Positions 22,861-34,539 of a stretch of DNA of 64,000 nucleotides are shown piece after piece. The notes beneath the pieces were generated by a model, which was not told the origin of the DNA, did not search any database, and was given only the letters and a program-made list of their open reading frames with translations. Numbering within the stretch: position 1 is the stretch's first letter; every line of letters begins with the position of its first letter. Location of the stretch: NCBI GenBank assembly GCA_949987705.1, contig OX465282.1, forward strand, positions 36,172,039 to 36,236,038. The letters are read 5' to 3'. The position numbers and the translations under genes are program-made. Source of the DNA: Thereva unica (Eukaryota; Arthropoda; Insecta; Diptera; Therevidae).

Positions 22861-22946
22861 AATTTAAAAAATTAGTTATTTAGTCTGTTTAAGTGTGTTA
22901 ATTGTTAAGGTGATCAATTTATTTCACATTCGCGGTGTTTTTTTAA

Positions 22947-23101
22947 CTTCCCAGTATAGGGAAGTTATTGTAATCTGCCCGAAAATCGAAATCGAAATTT
23001 TCAACATATTTTCATTTTTCAAGGTGCCAAGAGCATTTTAAGCAAAAATTTGGGTGGAAGTATGTGTATCTGTGTGTGCGCGTACGTATGTGGTCATTTT
23101 T
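22947..23101 (+). repeat. TTAA/CTTCCC family copy C
   Basis: Starts TTAACTTCCCAGTATAGGG and runs into CATTTTTCC. The family sequence resumes at 23761 (TTGCACGATATC) after an inserted TIR element. Confidence 0.75.
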
Positions 23102-23760
23102 CCCAGTAGGAATTCTAGGAAGGCCTTACCGATGGAGCACTGAAATAAGTACTCATCTGGTAAGGGGTACCCCTTATTTTCTTGGTGCTAGATGAGCCCT
23201 TACAAACCCCATTACAAGAGAAGGCAGATGGTAAGGTGTAGTCCAGAATTATACCCAAACAAGTGCGAATCTGCCCGATGACTCAAGGGAGCTTTCCTGG
23301 AGTTTTCATAAATTTTATAGAAAAAAAGAAAACGGGCAATTATATTCGTCGACATAAAATGCGACATTAGCATACTCAATAGCCCGGCTCTCATTCGATA
23401 CGGAGGACAAGCAGCTTTGGAGAAGTGGAGAATTTAGTTGGGGGACTGCTTAGGTAAAGCCACTCTCGGGCTTGGAAAAAAAAGGCATTTCTAAAAGATG
23501 AAAAAAATAAAAGCATTTCGACACCGGATCACATATCCACAGGCGCCCATGAATATCTCTTTTTGCAATGTTCCATTTGCTACATTACTATACCCCTTAC
23601 AGATGAGCAGTTCTATAAGTACTATAAGGTAAGTATTAACGTAAGGCCTTACCCCCTATGACATCGTGTGTAAAAGTAAGCACTTCTGTAAAAGGGAGTG
23701 GTAAGGCCTACCCCTTACCAGTGAGTGCTGTACTTCTGTAAGCTTACCGGTCCTACTGGG
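23102..23760. mobile_element. 659-bp TIR element (CCCAGTAGGA)
   Basis: CCCAGTAGGA at the left and TCCTACTGGG at the right, with inner inverted similarity of GGTAAGGC type. It is inserted in repeat copy C. A related end is at 13125-13155. Non-coding. Confidence 0.75.
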
Positions 23761-23854
23761 TTTCTTGCACGATATCAATTACATATGTGTCAAGTGTTAA
23801 TAGTCGTGTTGCTTGAGCTCCGTCGCATTTACTTGTTTTTCCAAGTTTGTTCAC

Positions 23855-24114
23855 CAGTTCGTCGGTGCGCAAGAAAAGTGACACATCTCAAAAATCTTTA
23901 TTTTTCAGGAGAACGATTTTAATTTTTTTATTGTACATTGTGTGTGCGCAAAACCAAAACGACACTAGAGCCCTCCAGGGAGCATTTTTTGAGCTATCTT
24001 TATGACGATTTTTCTGATAAAAGTTGCTCATTTTTTACCCGTATTATACCTACTATTTAACTCAAAAAAGACGATTTTTTAGATGTGTCACTTTTCTTGT
24101 ACACCGACGAGTTG
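23855..24114. mobile_element. 260-bp MITE (TCGTCGGTG TIR)
   Basis: TCGTCGGTGCGCAAGAAAAG near 23859 is mirrored by CTTTTCTTGTACACCGACGA near 24110. About 38 bp of inverted repeat includes GTGACACATCT. Non-coding. Confidence 0.75.
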
Positions 24115-24520
24115 TCAATTATCCATATTAGTGTCCGTCATCTAGCCCATTCACTTTATACAAAAAAAGGGCCAAACCTCTGAAAAAATGCAACGAGATT
24201 TATCAGTGGGATTCTCTTTATTTTGGGCTCACAATAATTTCCCAAAAGTCCATAAAGCGAACTGACCGGCTACTCGAATTATTACGAAATTTATGTAGAA
24301 CTAATGGTTTTTGAGATATGGGTTTGGGAAAACTCGGGCATCGATTTTTCAGAAATTAGTTTTGCAAAATGCATTAAAATTGATTTTCGTGATCTTTGAC
24401 CCTCCATAACTCGAGTAGCCGGCCAGTTAGCTTTATGGACTTTTGGAAATTATTTGTGACACCAAAATAAAGGGAATTCCGCTGGAAAATTTCCAGTTGC
24501 ATTTTATTAGAGGTTTATGT

Positions 24521-24630
24521 ACATACGTATAAATTGCAGAATGCAGAATAGTAGCATTACAATTTTCCGTTGCGTATGGTTCCTGTTGGGTCCGCCCGAT
24601 GTCAACTCGATGTCCGAGGATACAACCATT
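24521..24630 (+). pseudogene. interrupted ORF, left part
   Basis: An open frame (from before 24521) runs into the LTR element at 24631 and reads PPDVNSMSEDTT near the border. With the retrotransposon and one CATT removed it continues at 30739 to a stop at 30850-30852. The combined tail is acidic. Family unknown; it may be the end of the surrounding DNA element's gene. A TTGCAG near 24537 could be a splice acceptor. Confidence 0.5.
24627..24630. other. target site duplication CATT (left)
   Basis: CATT before 24631 equals CATT at 30735-30738 after the other LTR. Confidence 0.85.
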
Positions 24631-24998
24631 TATAAACCTTTTACTTTTTAAACACTCGAATTTTAAATTCACGTCAACCCGTGGCCGCGCCCTACAGTGA
24701 ATTGATCTCGCATTGCTAGGTGCATTCTCTAGTAACCCCGCATCACACATACCATAAGGATTTTTCAAGGTTTAGAAAGGATACTCATTCACACACTATC
24801 TTTCCCTAATTGCCGGCAATAAAATCTTTTGCTACCTCATACAACATTTCACCCTTGCATACCTCTTTTTCCAGGAAAGGTTACATTTCAGCACTTTGCA
24901 TGTGAATACGTTCACTCACAGCCACGGGAAGATACAAGTCTTGTCAAGATGTTTTCTTGAGCACAGGGCCGGGCTTTTGCCTGTTTCGGCTCATAACA
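24631..24998 (-). repeat. 3' LTR of gypsy element
   Basis: On the coding strand it starts TGTTATGAGCC and ends GGTTTATA. Length equals the other LTR. Confidence 0.93.
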
Positions 24999-25067
24999 GT
25001 TCGGCCAACCTACCTTGTCACTGTCCTCAGTGATTGTGCCAGTCAGCCGAATTCACTCCCCTACAGG

Positions 25068-25530
25068 AGCCATCATCAACACTCTCCAGTCAGAGCTATC
25101 ACTCCCTATAGGAGCCACCAACAACACTCTGCAGTAAGAGCTATCACTCCCTATAGGAGCCACCAACAACACTCTCCAGTTAGAGCTATCACTCCCTACA
25201 GGAGCCACCAACAACACTCTCCAGTTAGAGCTATCACTCCCTATAGGAGCCACCAACAACACTCTCCAGTTAGAGCTATCACTCCCTACAGGAGCCACCA
25301 ACAACACTCTCCAGTTAGAGCTATCACTCCCTACAGGAGCCACCAACAACACTCTCCAGTTAGAGCTATCACTCCCTATAGGAGCCACCAACAACACTCT
25401 CCAGTTAGAGCTATCACTCCCTATAGGAGCCACCAACAACACTCTCCAGTTAGAGCTATCACTCCCTACAGGAGCCACCAACAACACTCTCCAGTTAGAG
25501 CTATCACTCCCTACAGGAGCCACCAAACAC
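25068..25530. repeat. 45-bp minisatellite, ~10.3 units
   Basis: Ten full units plus a partial one of AGGAGCCACCAACAACACTC followed by TCCAGTTAGAGCTATCACTCC and CTA(C/T). Units differ mainly at one C/T site and at the two left-most, more diverged copies. As 45 is a multiple of three, both strands stay open through the array (plus-strand unit YRSHQQHSPVRAITP), but this need not mean translation. It lies between the pol stop and the 3' LTR of the gypsy element. Confidence 0.93.
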
Positions 25531-25745
25531 ACTTTCGATTGACAACCTCATCCATTAGGTTAGATAGCAGTATAGCCTCACGTCCACTAGATTGCGGGAC
25601 TTACTTTATAGACTGCGTATCTTCTTTTCTTTTGAACCATCTGCTGCCCCTTCTAATAAAAAGATATTAATTAATTCATTAATTCCATAGCAATTTATTA
25701 ATTCAATAAATATATATATATTTTTTTTTATCTATATAAGGACAT

Positions 25746-28700
25746 TTATGATTGATTTTCTTCTTCGATATCATCATCTTCATCAAGTTCACCTACAAAA
25801 TCTAAGTCGTTCAGCTTACACCATGGTTTCATCCTTTCTGCTGAGTGGACAGATTCATATGGCTTTCTGGTTACCTGTAGTTCCTCTGCATCGTTAATAA
25901 CGTAACGATCGTTTGACAAAACAGTCTTCACCACGTAGGGTCCTTTGTATCTGGGTTGTGCCTTTCGGGAAATTCCGGTTGCTATTGGTTCGTGTCTAAT
26001 TAACACCAAATCGCCTTCCTTATATGATTTAGGAGCCTGATGTGTCTTGTTGAACTTGTCTGCTTGTTGTTGTTGTTTTTCCGACATTCGTTTTAACACT
26101 CTTTCCTTTAGTTCGGATATTGGGATATTTTCCTCATCCTCGTTTTCAAAAGTATCATGCAGAGCTAGGAGTAACTTATTTTGTAAAATATCCCGTGGTT
26201 TATATGCGAGCACAAGTTGGTGAGGTGTGACGTTAGTGGTTGCATTTTTTAAGGTATTGAAAGCCCATTGTATTGCTTTGAGATTGCGATCCCAATCTCG
26301 GTTGTCTAGATCTTGTGTCATGGTTGCGATAGCGCTCTTAATTGTTCTGAAGTATCTTTCAACTTGCCCATTCGATCGAGGTGTTTTCACAGTTGTGGCG
26401 ATATGCTTAATTGAGTTTTCGTGGCAATATCTTTCAAATTGTTGAGATGTGAAAGCTGCACCTCTGTCTGTGATAATAACTTGAGCGGTACCAAGGTACT
26501 GACTCGCTTCGTTCAGTAAGCTAATAACTCCATTGCTGTTCGTCTTCCTAACAGCCTTCAATATTACAAGTTTTGAGAAAGAGTCAACTATTCCTATGAT
26601 GTGAGAGTTACCACCCTTGCTTTTCGGATATGGACCTAAATGGTCAATGTGTATGGTATGAAAAGGAATTGGTTTCCGCTCTGGAGTATGCAGGATATAC
26701 CGGTTTTCATCTTCGCTTCGCTTGTTGTAAAGACAGTCGATACAAGTCGTGATATATTTTTTTACAACAGCCTTCATATTTGGGAACCAGCAGAATTTTT
26801 GCAATGTTTCTAGCGTTCGGTCAACTCCTGGGTGTCCTCTATCGTCGTGAGCAGTTCTAATTACGCGCGATCTAACCCCTTTAGGTACCACGAAACGATT
26901 TCCTTTTGGTGTTATTTTAAAGATACGTCCTTTCTCCAAAGTGAAATTTCCCTTTATTCCGTCCTTTTTTGTGGATTCAAGAATCTCTCCGCTCAGAATT
27001 TTCTGAATCTCTACAATTTGTGGGTCTTCTTTCTGCAGCACTGATAGCCAGTCTTCGTCAGCCCGCAGCGCAATCACCAATACTTTGCTAGTAACATCTG
27101 TCGCTTCTTTTCCTTCCTCACTTGGGCAATGGCTTAATGCATCTGCATGTGCTAATTTGTTAGCTGGTCTAAATTCTAATTCGAAGTCATATTCCGCTAT
27201 TTTCAACCACCACCTCGCTATTCTTGGTACAAGATCTTTCTTAGCTTGTGTAAGTCGAAGAGAATTACAATCTGTTACCACTTTGAAATGTCTGTGGAGG
27301 AGATAATGCTTAAATCTCTCCAAGGTTTCTACTACAGCCAGAGCTTCCAACTCGTAGCTATGATACTACGATTCTGCTTCTGTTGTCGATCGACTGAAAT
27401 AGGATACTGGTCTCAAGTCTCCTCCTTTTTGTTGTAGTAGTATGCCTGCAATACCATGACTACTCGCATCTGTGTGAACTTCGTGCTTCGCATTTTCATC
27501 GTATATCACAAGTATCGGTCTCTGGGTTAAACATTCCTTTAATTTATTGAACGAATTTTCTGCTTCTTCAGACCAAACGAATGAAACATTTTTCCTCAGT
27601 AACATGTGAAGAGGTTGAGCTATAAAAGAGAATCCTTGTACGAATCGGCGAAAGTACCCCGCAAGACCTAAAAACTGCTTCACTTCACGCGCGTTCTCCG
27701 GTCGCTTGTATGTTTCAACTGCTCTTGTCTTGTCGATGCTCGGTTTGATACCCTGTTCTGATATTTCATGTCCCAAGAATTTTATATGTTCCTTAAAAAA
27801 TTCGCATTTTCTCAAGTTTAGAGTGAGACCGGCTTTCCGAATTTCAATCAAAAATTCTTTTATGGTATCAGTATTTTCTTGCAAGTTTACAGACGGTATT
27901 AAGATGTCATCCATAAATGTTATGACTTTACCAGGTTCCATTGGTTGTACTATCCTTGCCATTAATTTCATAAAAACCGCCGGTGCGTTCGTTAGGCCAA
28001 ATGGAACTCTTTTATACTCATAATGGCCTTCTGGTGTTACAAAAGCTGTCAAATGTCTGCTACTCTCATCTACCGGTATTTGATGGTATCCACTAAGTAA
28101 ATCAAGTGTGGTGAATATCCTCTTATTTGCGAGTAAATTTAGCACTTCCTCCATATTTGGCACTGGGAATGTTTCTCTTTTGGTGATTGCGTTTAATTTC
28201 CTGTAATCAACGCACATTCGATACTCATTGTTCTTCTTCGGCACTAAAATTACAGGGCTGGCGTATTACGATGAAGATGGTTGTATAACGTCTAGACTAA
28301 GCAGCTCCTCAACTTGCTTCCGTAAAACTGATTTTAAGCCGTAAGCCACTTTATACGGGTGATAACGAATCACTTTTTCCTCCTTCAGATTTATTGTCAT
28401 TTTCGTCATATCGGTTTTTCCTAGTTCCCGAGTATCTTTCGCAAAACAATCACGAAATTCGTTAATTAAATTTATAAGCATAACTTTCTGTTGTTCCTTC
28501 GCTGCACTGCCTACGGTTATATCTTCTAATTCAATTCTTCCAGAATTCTTCTTATCTAAATTTCCAGTATCCTTTTTCTGGATTATCTCGAAAGTTTTCC
28601 ACTTTTTTATTATTTCGATATCTGGTCTGTCCAAGTAGTTTCTTCCCAATATCATAGGGACATTTTGAGCGGTATCATTAACAACCATAATATCAATTAA

Positions 28701-30017
28701 AATATCTATACAAGAGACTGTCACCACTTTTCGTATTTTTCCAAGAACCTTTGTCTGCTTATTTCCAAATCCAACAAGTTTCGCATCGCTAATTTCCATA
28801 TCCCAATTATATTTCTGCAATATTCCCAGCACAATGGTGCTGCACTCACTTCCCAAGTCAAAGAAAGCTAGTACCTGTCTTCCTTCTATGAGTACCAATT
28901 GATGATATTCATCTCTCGGACTTGCATATTGTTCTTGTGTAAAATTCAAGTTCGATACTTGCTTTGTTTTGCATTCCCTTGAAGTGTGGCCTTTTTCCTG
29001 ACAACGGTAACACCTTAAATTATTTTTGAGTGAACAATTTCTCGCATAATGACCTGGTTCATTGCATTTAAAACAGATAAGTCTAGCCCTGCTGTCGGTC
29101 TCTTTTTCCTCATATGGATGATAATTAGTCCGTGCCCGGCGATCTTTTATGTTATTTTCGGCGGGGTTGTAAATTTTATTGCGGGTATTCAGGGGCTGGT
29201 GTTTATTCAAATTCTTGTGAAGGAATTTAGAAGTGCCGGGTTCGTTATGGTAACTGAAATTTCCTTTTGATTGTCCCTGTTTTTGTACTTCTTCGAAATG
29301 TTTAACTTTCTGTAACAACTCTGGTATGTTGCCACAGTTTGAGGCCAACAATACATTGCTTAAATTTGGATTGGGCAGTCCAGATATAATGTGTCTGATT
29401 GTTGACAATTCATTAATATTAATACCCTTGGCCAGCGCTGCTACATGATAGACATAATCTTCAATTGCTTCCCCGGGCAATCTTTTCCTCTCCATTATCT
29501 GCATTAAAATAGAGGAATCGTCCTGACTAGTGGGAAAACTTCGCAGTAATTCTTCCTTGAACTCCGAAAACGATCGCAGGACTCCTTGTCTGGATTGGTA
29601 CCAATTATATGCAGCACCGCCCAAGCGTAGAGTTGCGTAAAAAAGTGTATTTCTGTTGTCCCAGTCATATAAATTTTGCAAATTCTCAATCGACTCGATC
29701 CAATTTTTAGCTGTCACAAGGTTTTGTGATGGATTAAATTCTGGGATTAATGCTCTTACTTCATTAATTCCCATTTTTAATTGATGCGCTTCTTGGGAGA
29801 GATTCTCAGAACCGAGTGCCCTATCATCCTTATTTGATACGCTCCCACAACAACCAGAACACTTTTCTCTTTGACCCAATGCCTTTTCCCTTTTTAATAA
29901 TTCGTTCTCCCATCGAAGCAGCTCAATTTCAGTGAGGGGGGTCGCTTGCAACGGCACTGGTGCACTTCCAATTCCACTAGCCTCGTCGAAAAGACTATTC
30001 TCGTTTTCTTCCGCCAT
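25746..30017 (-). pseudogene. gag-pol polyprotein of gypsy element
   Basis: ATG at 30017-30015 and one frame of 1424 codons to 25746. Gag: an N-terminal coiled stretch, a capsid core (about 29780-29300) and two CCHC knuckles (CFKCNEPGHYARNC and CYRCQEKGHTSREC, about 29085-28980). Protease: FFDLGSECST at 28865-28836, with Leu in place of Ser/Thr in the catalytic D-S/T-G. Reverse transcriptase has FMDD near 27915-27904; RNase H has HTDASSHG; integrase has the HHCC region, then HIDHLG, ITDRG and QVERY. In-frame stops lie at 28266-28268 (TAA) and 27366-27368 (TAG). All three defects are compatible with single C to T changes. Confidence 0.92.
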
Positions 30018-30366
30018 TATTATTTTAAATTTAGTTCGTAAAATTTATTTTTCCGTAAGTATATTGGCACTACACACCGATTTTGTTTATATAATTGTCC
30101 TCAAAATCTTTTAAGTTTTCCTTTCTAAAATAATCTTTATCGCTAGTACTTACTCTTACTTTGGGTCAATTGCTTACCCTTCCTCGACCAACTATAGTGG
30201 TTTGCTCACTCTGGTACACGCAGTTTATGGTTTTGCACTAAAAATACCACACTAGTCCAATTTTATTTGTCCACTTTAATAAAAGTCACAACTTTCGACA
30301 CATAAATTTAAAAAAAAATAACTGAAAATTCCTTGATTTCGTTTGGGTTTACCCCACACCTGAAAC

Positions 30367-30734
30367 TATAAACCTTTTACTTTTTAAACACTCGAATTTT
30401 AAATTCACGTCAACCCGTGGCCGCGCCCTACAGTGAATTGATCTCGCATTGCTAGGTGCATTCTCTAGTAACCCCGCATCACACATACCATAAGGATTTT
30501 TCAAGGTTTAGAAAGGATACTCATTCACACACTATCTTTCCCTAATTGCCGGCAATAAAATCTTTTGCTACCTCATACAACATTTCACCCTTGCATACCT
30601 CTTTTTCCAGGAAAGGTTACATTTCAGCACTTTGCATGTGAATACGTTCACTCACAGCCACGGGAAGACACAAGTCTTGTCAAGATGTTTTCTTGAGCAC
30701 AGGGCCGGGCTTTTGCCTGTTTCGGCTCATAACA
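30367..30734 (-). repeat. 5' LTR of gypsy element
   Basis: 368 bp. It differs from the other LTR at a visible A/G site (GGGAAGACAC against GGGAAGATAC on the plus strand). Confidence 0.93.
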
Positions 30735-30738
30735 CATT

Positions 30739-30852
30739 GAACTTGAGGTGGACGATGATGACGCCAACCCCATTTCGTTATTTTCATCTGGGATAGGTGT
30801 TGATGAAAATGACATCATGAAAAAAGTGGAGATAGAAAAGATAGCGAGTTAA
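30739..30852 (+). pseudogene. interrupted ORF, right part (acidic tail)
   Basis: Continues the frame at 24521-24630. It has a run of five acidic residues (EVDDDD), then DENDIMKKVEIEKIAS and TAA at 30850-30852. No homologue recognised. Confidence 0.5.
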
Positions 30853-31279
30853 TGAACAAAATTTTTTATGCTTGGTAACCTTTGGACTAGGTCTACTGGG
30901 GTACCATGTAAAAACGCTGCTTGCATTATAGTTCAAAGGTGGTGCTGAAAAGAATGCAGTGCGATGCCCGAGTTTTCCCAAACCCATATCTCCATTAGTT
31001 CTACATAAATTTCGTATAGGACATTTTTATGCAGATTTATCTCACGAACAATCTTTACTTAGCCAAAAATTGCATAAAACCGATAATTTACGAGATTTTT
31101 GAGAAAAACTGATTTTCGTGACCTTTGACCTTCCATAATTCGAGTAGCCGGTCAGTTCGCTTTATGGACTTTTGGGAAGTTATTTGTGAGCCCAAACTAA
31201 AGAGAATCCCGCTGATAAATCTCCAGTTGCATTTTTTCAGAAGTTCATGTTTAAAGTGACTGGGCTAATCGTCTCATTG

Positions 31280-32270
31280 CCGTGAGAGATTTATTTTGTT
31301 TTTTACCTTTCCGAATCACGATATGTCTACTAAAAACGATAAAATTAAATCAGCGGTTACGGTTCATGCAACTAAAACCAATACACCTCCAGCAGTCATC
31401 AGCATGAATAAAACGCGCAGTCAGATTAGTAATAACGTCGGTAATAACCCACAAGCAAAAGGAAACATACAATCATGAATGCAGGAAACATTCCGATGAA
31501 GTTTAGAAGCATTCTCTTCCGTGCTCTAGTTCATATTCATTTTATCCATCCATGTCATTGGATGGAAGACTTCCTTTTATCTTCTATTGAAGTTGTTACG
31601 AAAAAATTTCGATTTTCGACCCGATTGATTAAAATTGACGCCGACGATATAATCGTTCACGATTACGTTTTCAGAAATCAATGCTCTTGGATACCGGTTT
31701 GAAGATTTCCCATCTAGCATACATCTTTACTCCATTCCTCCCATTATGGATTGCAAGTAAGAGTTATGAACAAATTTGTGCAACCATAATTATAGACGTA
31801 TGTTTTCCCACACAAAATGCACCTACGTTTATAGCGATTTGCAAACGTTCGTTTCAAGTTTCGAGAGACGGCTCGGCTGCACCAACTTTCAGATCTTTTT
31901 ATTCTAAGTAAAGTCCATTTTAACATAAAAGGAAGAGAAGGCAGTGTGTACCTTGTTCAACAAAAATGAGAGTAACATGGAAACGCACCCACACCTTATT
32001 ACTATTACATTTCGTTTAGTGCCTATACAAGTCGACACCACTATCGCCGCTGCAATACGTTTTTAGGAGGATTTAACTTTTTTTTTTTTTTTCATTTAAT
32101 GAAACAAACAGATTTCACATACAAATCATATCAATTTAATGTGAAGAAAAAAATGTCCAATAGCGATATTGACAATTCTTTTTAAAGCGCCATTGCCAAA
32201 ATACCGACAGACATACTCATGAAAACTATATACATAAACCTTGCTATTGAGGTGTTCTAACACGAAATCA
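31280..32270 (+). repeat. dispersed repeat, copy 3
   Basis: 31629-32265 matches 45318-45958 and 63487-64000 (TGACGCCGACGATATAATCG, GGATACCGGTTTGAAGATTT, ATGAAACAAACAGATTTCAC). To the left it has its own sequence with an unassigned open frame (31320-31478). At 31629-31632 it has a plain TTAA where the other two copies carry a CTTCCC-type terminus, so it acts as an empty site. Confidence 0.7.
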
Positions 32271-33580
32271 TGAAACCGAAATATGAAAACATTTTTTTGC
32301 AAATTATTTCGAATTTTATAAGAAAACTTCATTTGACTTTTCTTGGAAGCTATTTCAAAGCATGTACTTTGCATTTTGGAAGAATAATGAATCATAAACA
32401 TGATTTTTAATTACAAATGTTAGTTTATATATCTGTGGATGCGTCTCTAATAAAAACAGAATTCTTTAAAACAGAAAACCGAACAAGTCCAAACAACAAA
32501 TTTTCATTTCAACCGAATTCTTAGAATGAAGCTTTTGCGGAAATCAAATTCAAAAAATTCTCTATACCTTGTAATGTGCCTCTTGGGTTGGTTGCCCGAT
32601 GAAGCCAACCTCAGACACACATACAAAAAAAACCCGCAAAAAATGCGAAACAATTTTATTACATTACTCAAACATCGGCATTTCTCATAACGTATAGTCA
32701 TTCATTCATTATTATTACTTGCTAGCTGTTATTGCTAATTTCTAGGAGGTAAAATTGTAATAAAATATTCATAAAATCTGTCACTTTCATACCTTCGGGC
32801 GCTGTAAAACCCTTCGTAGTGAATGAAATTAAAAAAGTAATGAATGCAAATTATTCCTAATGAAACCCTCTACAAAAAACTTGTTATTATTTTTTTTGTT
32901 ATAGTTGAAGGAAAAAAAAGTTATAGCCTTTAAAAGAAAATATTGTGACTAATTTTTGTGTTCTAAGGCTTATAACTTCTTAATTATTCATTTTACCACA
33001 AAATTTCTAACTAATTGTAGATTATTTAATTCTAAACAAAAAGTGTCCTTGCAAATTTTCGGTAAGACTTACCGTTTCGGAGATATAGTGGAAAAACCAT
33101 TTGTACATGTTTTCCAAGATGGCGGCCAAATAGGGGGGGGGGTTAGAATCCCGAAAACTCAAACTTAAGCTCACATTGACCCCCCCTACTCATCCCAAAG
33201 ATAAAACCTTGTCCTGCATTTTTGCAATGTTAAAGTACCATTTCCATGGACTACTGGTACCAAGTCGCCTTAGTTTTGTACAAACACCACCTATATCGCT
33301 TTAAGCGGAGTAACAGTACCTACTACCACTGTAATTAGGAGGCCACATAAAAAAAAATTCCATTTGACCATAAAAAGATAACCGTGCCAAAATATTTATA
33401 AGTTATGATTGGAAAAAAAGTAAGATTATAATAAGATAGGAAATTCAATCGATATTGCATAGAAAAAGATAATCCTGGAACTATAAACTCTGTTTACAAT
33501 ATAAATGAGCAGAGCAAATGCTTAACAGCGCGAAACTGGGAATATAAAAACACTCATAATATTCTAAGGTGGTTAAAAAT
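32271..33580. other. AT-rich region without recognised genes
   Basis: No gene or repeat was recognised. A short run of G (about 33135) and AT-rich tracts are the only visible features. Confidence 0.5.
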
Positions 33581-34157
33581 AATTGAAGAGCGATATTCCA
33601 AAACGTACTAAGTCAATTTTTGTTTAATTTTAATATTGTATTGCTTTCCAATCTATGACGTAGTAGTTATGCATTCACATAAACATTTATCACAAATCAT
33701 ACTCATTCCGATGTATAAGGGGTCATACAAATGAATTTTCTATCAATTTCAATAGCTAGTATTCATATTGAATTTTTTAATGTTTTTTTTATATTAAAAA
33801 TAAAGATTTGAAAAATAATATTCTTTCTTTTGCTGGGCTGAACTTTCTGAGGACTGAAAACCAAAACATTTACCATAGTATTATAATTTTACTATGAAAT
33901 TTTATTTCAAAATGTACTAAGTAATTGACTTAGTACATTATGAAAATGTACCACCATAAATAAAACATTTTTTTCATATAAAATGTAGCAAATTTATTTA
34001 TATATTTATAAATAATAGTTTCTTTTATCGGTTTTTTGAGAAAGGAAATAATATTACAGCCCTTTAGGCGAGAGTGAAAGTGATATTCAGTTTTTTTTTA
34101 TTTCCCACTAATTACATCATAAGAACTTAGCACGTTTTGGAATATCGCTCTTCAATT
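33581..34157. mobile_element. 577-bp MITE (AATTGAAGAGCG TIR)
   Basis: AATTGAAGAGCGATATTCCA near 33581 is mirrored by TGGAATATCGCTCTTCAATT ending 34157. The inverted similarity extends through AAACGTRCTAAGT. Non-coding. Confidence 0.8.
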
Positions 34158-34539
34158 GTTTAAAAACTTAATTGATGGAATATATGCAACTTTGCTAATA
34201 ACTGGTAAAACAAATCAATTCGAAACAAATCTAATCTTAAATATCAACAAAATTATAAAAAGAGGCAAGTTATAGTGTAGATCAGTGATTCTCAACCTAT
34301 GTGCCGCGGCACTTTTATGTGCCGCCAAATTTTTAAAGTGTGCCGCCAAATTTTAGAAACAGAAACAATAAAAATATTTTGTATGCACTTTTATGCAGAA
34401 AATTATTGGAAAAGGAACGCGACGGGAAAAATATTTGTACCACAATCATTACAGCGCGTCCTCGGCATTATTGTTACGGCGACGAAATTATTCTGCCGAG
34501 CCGAATCAAAACATGCCACTATACCAGCGAACTTTTTTC

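Larger units (their letters stand above)
24631..30734 (-). mobile_element. Ty3/gypsy LTR retrotransposon with fused gag-pol
   Basis: A 6104-bp element on the minus strand. It has 368-bp LTRs (24631-24998 and 30367-30734) that differ at one base seen by eye, flanked by CATT on both sides. It has a 349-bp leader, one gag-pol frame (30017-25746), no env, and a 3' region with a 45-bp minisatellite. Lack of env and the fused frame fit arthropod Mdg1/Mdg3-type gypsy elements; the clade is not certain. Two in-frame stops and a changed protease motif show this copy is defective. I could not identify a convincing primer site or purine tract. Confidence 0.92.
24144..31278. mobile_element. long-TIR DNA element, interrupted by LTR retrotransposon
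   Basis: The left end (24144-24340) and right end (about 30960-31278) are inverted copies starting TAGCCCAKTCACTTTA, then AAAAAATGCAAC and CCGGCTACTCGAATTAT. A third inverted segment lies at 24405-24520. Taking out 24631-30734 leaves about 1.0 kb with an open frame that crosses the junction. Likely a non-autonomous or decayed DNA transposon. Target duplication is not clear. Confidence 0.65.

Noticed and set aside
25068..25530. Regular repeats that might suggest a CRISPR array
   Set aside because: Units are contiguous with no unique spacers, inside a eukaryotic retrotransposon.
25053..25670. Long frames on both strands across the minisatellite, including a 237-codon plus-strand frame
   Set aside because: They follow from a 45-bp unit without stops and start in the LTR; nothing supports translation.
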